Assembly (NCBI GenBank): GCA_024642005.1
Contig: JAHECA010000003.1
Coordinates: forward strand, 1 to 64,000
DNA length: 64,000 nucleotides
Origin: Robiginitalea sp.
GTDB taxonomy: Bacteria > Bacteroidota > Bacteroidia > Flavobacteriales > Flavobacteriaceae
Direction: 5' to 3'
A program made the translations under genes and the position numbers. Position 1 is the first letter of the stretch; each line of letters begins with the position of its first letter. Under the pieces are notes generated by a model that had not been told where the DNA came from, ran no database searches, and was given only the letters and a program-made list of their open reading frames with translations. Of the stretch, positions 60,099 to 64,000 are shown piece by piece.

Positions 60099-61076
60099 TT
60101 AAATGGGCAGCCTTTTGTTGATGGTTTCCAGGGCGACGTTCAGGAACACCTTCTTACCGGGTTCCAGGGCAGCAGGGGCATTAAAAAAGATTTCCTTTTT
60201 TCCCTCCAGCATCCCCTTTACGCGGTAGTAACTCCCCATGTAAAATGATTCCACGACCACCACTTCCATACCCGACTTTCCCGATGCCTGCAGTTCGTGG
60301 GCATACACGATGATGCGGCGCGTTGTGGAGGCGTAGGACTTCAGAATGTCGATAGGGATCAGGTTGGCTTCCCCAAGCAGGGAGGCCGTGTAAAACCGGG
60401 CCGGATGCTCGTAAATGTCCCGGGTGGGCCGCAGGTCTATGATCTCGCGGTCTTTGAGCACCATTACACGCTGTGCAAAAGGCAGGACATCGTGGTAATC
60501 GTGGGTGGCACAGAGGCAACTGATCCCTTCCTGTTTCAGGTATTCGAAAAGGTTCCGCCTCAGGTAATTCCTCCTGAAATGATCGATGTGGCTGAAGGGT
60601 TCGTCCAGGAGCAGCAATTCGGGCTTCTGCGCGAGCACTTTGGCCAGGGCAACCCGCTGCTGCTGGCCCCCGCTCAGGTACCTGGCCTGCTTGTTGCGGT
60701 GTTCCACCAGTTCCATGGTCTGCAGCAGCTCTTCGGCCCGCCGGTCCGATTCTTCCGGGTAGTGCACAGAGAGGTACTTCCTGATGTTTTCCTCCACGCT
60801 TAAAAAAGGCATGAGGTCAAAATCCTGCGCCAGGTACTTCATAAAAGGCGCCCCCGGCAGGAGCTGATAGGCCGGGCCCTTTATCTCGAAATCCTTCCAG
60901 TGGATGCTCCCCTGCACAAAAGGCAGTTCGCCGTACAGGAGGCGCAGCAGCGTGCTTTTGCCGCAGCCGCTTTCGCCCATAACGGCGATGACTTCCCCGG
61001 CCCCGAGTTCGAAGCCGATCTCTTCGAGCACCGATTCGGTGTCGTAGGCGAAACTAAGCCCTTCTACGCGCAGCAT
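60099..61076 (-). CDS. ABC transporter ATP-binding protein
   Basis: 325 residues. Walker A GESGCGKSTLLRLL, Q-loop near AQDFDLMPFLS, signature LSGGQQQRVALAKVLAQKPELLLLDEPFSHID, switch His in CATHDYHD. A C-terminal extension of about 80 residues after EHPARFYTASLLGEANLIPIDIL resembles a TOBE-like regulatory domain of importers for polyamines, iron or phosphonates. No permease gene is adjacent, so its partner is unknown. 51 nt after the oligopeptidase gene on the same strand. Confidence 0.9.
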   Translation of the reverse strand: MLRVEGLSFAYDTESVLEEIGFELGAGEVIAVMGESGCGKSTLLRLLYGELPFVQGSIHWKDFEIKGPAYQLLPGAPFMKYLAQDFDLMPFLSVEENIRKYLSVHYPEESDRRAEELLQTMELVEHRNKQARYLSGGQQQRVALAKVLAQKPELLLLDEPFSHIDHFRRNYLRRNLFEYLKQEGISCLCATHDYHDVLPFAQRVMVLKDREIIDLRPTRDIYEHPARFYTASLLGEANLIPIDILKSYASTTRRIIVYAHELQASGKSGMEVVVVESFYMGSYYRVKGMLEGKKEIFFNAPAALEPGKKVFLNVALETINKRLPI

Positions 61077-61127
61077 GGCGACAAGACCCGTTTGTAGAAT
61101 GTGGAACCTGGCAGGCGGTCATGCATC

Positions 61128-63284
61128 TTATTCCTTAAAGTCTTTGAGCACGGCCCTGTCGGGCAGGTCGGCAAACCCCATATTGTAGAAGGTAAAGGCA
61201 AAAAGGTCGGCATTCTGCTCGATGATTTTGCTGATGGGGGTGCCTGCCCCGTGGCCCGCATTGGTCTCGATTCGGATGAGCACCGGGTTCGCCCCGGTCT
61301 GATGCTCCTGCAGGGTAGCCGCAAATTTAAAGCTGTGGGCCGGCACCACCCGGTCGTCGTGGTCGGCCGTGGTAACCAGGGTAGCCGGATAGGCTGCCCC
61401 CGGCCGTATGTTGTGCAGGGGGGAATACCCCTTAAGATAGTTGAACATTTCGGGGCTGTCTTCGGCCGTGCCGTAATCGTACGACCATCCGGCCCCGGCG
61501 GTGAAGGTGTGGTAGCGCAGCATGTCGAGCACGCCCACGGCCGGGAGGGCCACCTTCATCAGGTCGGGCCGCTGGGTCATCACAGCCCCTACCAGGAGCC
61601 CGCCGTTGGAACCGCCCTGAATGGCGAGGTAGTCTGAAGAGGTATAGCCGGCTTCGATCAGGTATTCGGCGGCGGCAATAAAATCGTCGAACACGTTCTG
61701 TTTGTTCATTTTCGTGCCCGCATCGTGCCAGCTTTTCCCGTATTCGCCCCCGCCCCGAATGTTGGGCACCGCGTAGACGCCACCCTGCTCCAGCCACACG
61801 GCATTCGAGGTGCTGAAGCCGGGAGTCAGGCTAATGTTGAACCCCCCGTACCCGTAAAGCAGGGTTGGGTTTTTGCCATTCAGTTCCAGCCCTTTTTTGT
61901 GGGTGATGATCATGGGCACCCGGGTGCCGTCCTTGGAATTGTAAAAGACCTGGGTAGAAATATAATCGTCGGGGTTGAAGTCGATCGCCGGCTTCCAGTA
62001 GAGGGAATATTCCCCGCTGTCGGCGTTGTATTTATAGGAAGAGCCGGGGGTGCTGTAATTGGTGAAACTGAAATAGAATTCCTTTTCCTCTTTTTTGCCG
62101 CCAAAGCCGCCAACGCTGCCCACCCCGGGAAGGGCAACCTCCCGCACCAGCTTTCCGTCGTAGTCGTATTGCAGCACCTTGGAAATGGCATCTACCATGT
62201 ATTCGGCAAAGAAATAGCCGCCTCCCGTATTGGGGCTGAGCACGTGTTCGGTCTCCGGGAGGAAATCGACCCAGTTGTCGGGAACCGGGTTAGCGGCATC
62301 CACCCATACGATCTTTTTGTTGGGGGCCCCCAGGTTGGTAACCAGGTATAACTTGCTCCCCACATTATCGATTACATAAGTGTCGGAATCTTCGTGGTCG
62401 AGAAGGGTAATCAGCGGGCTGTTTTCCACCGTGAGGTCTTTTATGAAAAGCTTGTTGCCTGAGGTGGTGTTGCGAGCCGAAATAAGGAGGTACCGCTCGT
62501 CTTCCGTCACCTGGGTGCTGATATACCGGTGTTTTTCTTCCGGGGTGCCGCCGAAGATCAGCTTGTCATCGGACTGCGGTTCCCCCAGGGTGTGGAAATA
62601 GACCTTGTGCTGGTCGGTTTTGGCCGAAAGCTCACTCCCATCGGGTTTGTCGTAGCTCGAATAGTAGAAGCCCTCATTGCCTTTCCAGGAAATGCCGCTG
62701 AATTTGACGTCTGTCAGGGTGTCTTCCACTATGGCCTTGCTCACGGCATCCATCACGATTACCTTGCGCCAGTCGCTGCCCCCTTCCGAAATGGAATAGG
62801 CAGCCAGGCTGCCGTCTTTGGTAAAGCTCAGGCCTGCCAGGGAGGTGGTGCCGTCTTTCGAGAACGTATTGGGGTCGAGAAATACTTCCTCTGGGGCGTC
62901 GTCGCCCGCCCTGCGGTAGACCACATACTGGTCCTGGAGACCGTTGTTCTTGTAGAAATACGTGTAGTCGCCCTCCTTGAAGGGGGTGCCCAGTTTTTCG
63001 TAATTCCACAGCTTTTCCAGACGCTGTGCCAGGGCCTGCCGGAAGGGGATCTTTTCCAGGTATCCGAACGTTACGGCATTCTGCCGCTTGACCCAGTCGC
63101 CCGTCTCAGCGCTGCGGTCGTCTTCCAGCCAGCGGTACGGATCTGGCACGGTTGTTCCGAAGAAGGCATCCACGGTGTCTGCCTTGGCGGTTTCTGGGTA
63201 GGTTATGGTCATCAGGGCTGGGGTTTGTTCTTGGCAGGCGGTGAGCCCGAGGCTCAGCCACACGGCGGTCAGTAAGCGTTTCAT
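61128..63284 (-). CDS. Prolyl oligopeptidase (S9A) lipoprotein
   Basis: 718 residues. Lipoprotein signal ([14 protein letters not shown]). The seven-bladed propeller (~75-440) caps the active site; the hydrolase domain has the nucleophile in [15 protein letters not shown], Asp in [11 protein letters not shown] and His in NAGHGAGTP. Cleaves short peptides after Pro in the periplasm. Exactly the classical POP architecture. A -7-like TATTTTTA lies upstream (63312-63305), between the asd terminator and the ATG. Confidence 0.95.
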   Translation of the reverse strand: MKRLLTAVWLSLGLTACQEQTPALMTITYPETAKADTVDAFFGTTVPDPYRWLEDDRSAETGDWVKRQNAVTFGYLEKIPFRQALAQRLEKLWNYEKLGTPFKEGDYTYFYKNNGLQDQYVVYRRAGDDAPEEVFLDPNTFSKDGTTSLAGLSFTKDGSLAAYSISEGGSDWRKVIVMDAVSKAIVEDTLTDVKFSGISWKGNEGFYYSSYDKPDGSELSAKTDQHKVYFHTLGEPQSDDKLIFGGTPEEKHRYISTQVTEDERYLLISARNTTSGNKLFIKDLTVENSPLITLLDHEDSDTYVIDNVGSKLYLVTNLGAPNKKIVWVDAANPVPDNWVDFLPETEHVLSPNTGGGYFFAEYMVDAISKVLQYDYDGKLVREVALPGVGSVGGFGGKKEEKEFYFSFTNYSTPGSSYKYNADSGEYSLYWKPAIDFNPDDYISTQVFYNSKDGTRVPMIITHKKGLELNGKNPTLLYGYGGFNISLTPGFSTSNAVWLEQGGVYAVPNIRGGGEYGKSWHDAGTKMNKQNVFDDFIAAAEYLIEAGYTSSDYLAIQGGSNGGLLVGAVMTQRPDLMKVALPAVGVLDMLRYHTFTAGAGWSYDYGTAEDSPEMFNYLKGYSPLHNIRPGAAYPATLVTTADHDDRVVPAHSFKFAATLQEHQTGANPVLIRIETNAGHGAGTPISKIIEQNADLFAFTFYNMGFADLPDRAVLKDFKE

Positions 63285-63304
63285 GCTGTGGAGTTGAAGT
63301 GCCC

Positions 63305-63312
63305 TAAAAATA
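63305..63312 (-). promoter_or_regulatory. Putative -7 box of the prolyl oligopeptidase gene
   Basis: TATTTTTA on the minus strand, seven of eight to TAnnTTTG, about 21 nt upstream of the ATG at 63284. Confidence 0.4.
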
Positions 63313-63318
63313 CCATAA

Positions 63319-63352
63319 AAAACGGCCGGAGTGAGGAAGCTACGGCCGTTTT
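63319..63352 (-). terminator. Intrinsic terminator after asd
   Basis: Minus strand AAAACGGCCG-TAGCTTCCTCACTC-CGGCCGTTTT with further Ts; ten-bp perfect stem, 14-nt loop. It is nearly symmetric, but only the minus strand needs it here, 20 nt after the asd stop. Confidence 0.85.
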
Positions 63353-63371
63353 AACAGTAATTTGGCCGGTT

Positions 63372-64000
63372 TCAGACCAGGGCTTCGGCCAGCAGGTATT
63401 CAGCAATCTGAATGGCATTGGTCGCGGCTCCTTTGCGCAGGTTGTCGGCCACAATCCAAAGGTTGAGCGTATTTGCCTGACTCTCGTCCCGCCTGATCCG
63501 CCCCACGAAGACTTCGTCCTTGTCGTGGGCCAGAATGGGCATGGGATAGGTGTTGCTGGCCGGCTCGTCCTGTACCACCACACCGGGTGTTTTGCTCAAA
63601 ATCTGCCGAACCTCACTCAGGTCGAAATCGGTGTGGAACTCAACGTTAACCGACTCGGAATGCCCGCCCGAGGTGGGCACGCGCACGGCGGTGGCACTCA
63701 CCGAAAAGGTGCGGTCGTCCAATATTTTCTGGGGTTCGCGCGCCAGTTTCATCTCTTCTTTGGTATACCCGTTTTCCAGAAAGACATCGCAGTGCGGCAA
63801 CACATTGCGGTGGATCGGGTACGGATAGGCCCGTTCTCCCTCGCGGCCGGCAACCTCGTTCTCGAGCTGTTGCACGGCTTTGATCCCGGTGCCCGAAACA
63901 GACTGGTAGGTCGAGACCACCACCCGCTTCATGCGATACCGCTTATGAAGGGGGGCCAGCACCATTACCAGCTGTATGGTGGAGCAATTCGGATTGGCGA
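63372..64000 (-). CDS. asd: Aspartate-semialdehyde dehydrogenase (N-terminus outside window)
   Basis: The track shows 63372-63965, but the frame stays open to the window edge and reads ANPNCSTIQLVMVLAPL, which contains the catalytic Cys of the family. The gene is therefore 5'-truncated by the window. The rest, VVVSTYQSVSGTGIKAVQQLENE, SATAVRVPTSGGHSESVNVEF and the TLNLWIVADNLRKGAATNAIQIAEYL end, is diagnostic. It reduces aspartyl phosphate in the Asp-family amino acid and diaminopimelate pathway. Confidence 0.97.
   Translation of the reverse strand, partial: ANPNCSTIQLVMVLAPLHKRYRMKRVVVSTYQSVSGTGIKAVQQLENEVAGREGERAYPYPIHRNVLPHCDVFLENGYTKEEMKLAREPQKILDDRTFSVSATAVRVPTSGGHSESVNVEFHTDFDLSEVRQILSKTPGVVVQDEPASNTYPMPILAHDKDEVFVGRIRRDESQANTLNLWIVADNLRKGAATNAIQIAEYLLAEALV

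Noticed and set aside
1-64000. CRISPR arrays, insertion sequences, tRNA genes and phage genes
   Set aside because: No direct-repeat arrays, transposase motifs, cloverleaf sequences or phage structural genes were seen anywhere in the window.

Overview
The window looks like chromosomal DNA of a GC-rich member of the Bacteroidota, most likely a marine Flavobacteriaceae such as Robiginitalea or a relative. This is an inference from gene content and signals. It has a TonB receptor with a carboxypeptidase-like N-terminal domain, many TAnnTTTG-type -7 boxes instead of the proteobacterial -10, and mostly no Shine-Dalgarno sequences. It also has SusCD-era style lipoproteins, and the order DUF177 - rpmF - fabH - accB - accC that is usual in flavobacteria. 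No tRNA, rRNA, IS element or CRISPR array was seen.

Layout. 1-7.1 kb: two paralogous nucleotidyl-cyclase/TolB-like/TPR genes (the first cut by the window edge) flank a TonB receptor; then come a DUF4136 lipoprotein and a small outer-membrane barrel. 7.3-12.2 kb: LpxR-like lipid A deacylase, an EthA-like Baeyer-Villiger monooxygenase, a membrane-anchored AraC regulator and a membrane-anchored TlpA thioredoxin. 13-14.2 kb: an OmpA-family protein. 14.3-20.4 kb (minus): a five-gene acyl-CoA catabolic operon (acyl-CoA dehydrogenase, SDR, MDR reductase, MaoC hydratase, acyl-CoA ligase). 21-25 kb: a sugar-oxidation operon (GMC oxidoreductase, Gfo/Idh/MocA, gluconate-2-dehydrogenase subunit 3-like, sugar-phosphate isomerase). 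25-32.3 kb (minus): S9 peptidase, SulP transporter, the relic of an MFS transporter, an AsmA-like protein and a serine beta-lactamase-like hydrolase.

32.5-45.5 kb is the most interesting part: a sulfide oxidation and detoxification island. It encodes a Crp/Fnr regulator, a SulP anion transporter, two tandem persulfide-dioxygenase/double-rhodanese proteins, a heme-c protein, a periplasmic rhodanese, a SorA/SorB-like sulfite dehydrogenase pair, a type II sulfide:quinone oxidoreductase and two YeeE/YedE half-transporters. Six promoters in this island carry the same dyad TGTAAC-N4-GTTACA, and in every one the dyad centre lies exactly 29.5 bp upstream of the first base of a TAnnTTTG-like -7 box. 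This defines a local regulon that probably answers to the Crp/Fnr protein encoded inside it. One of the six promoters drives no known gene. It precedes a transcript of about 120 nt with a 25-codon ORF and a strong intrinsic terminator, which I regard as the best candidate for something undescribed.

45.5-64 kb: a carbohydrate cluster (esterase, GH43 with F5/8 and FN3 domains, endonuclease/exonuclease/phosphatase-fold protein), a TauE-type permease, an SSS symporter with an acyltransferase-like membrane protein, then housekeeping genes (ribE, pdxA, DUF177, rpmF, fabH, accB, accC), an FAD oxidoreductase, a GreA-like protein, an ABC ATPase, a prolyl oligopeptidase and the 3' part of asd running off the window.
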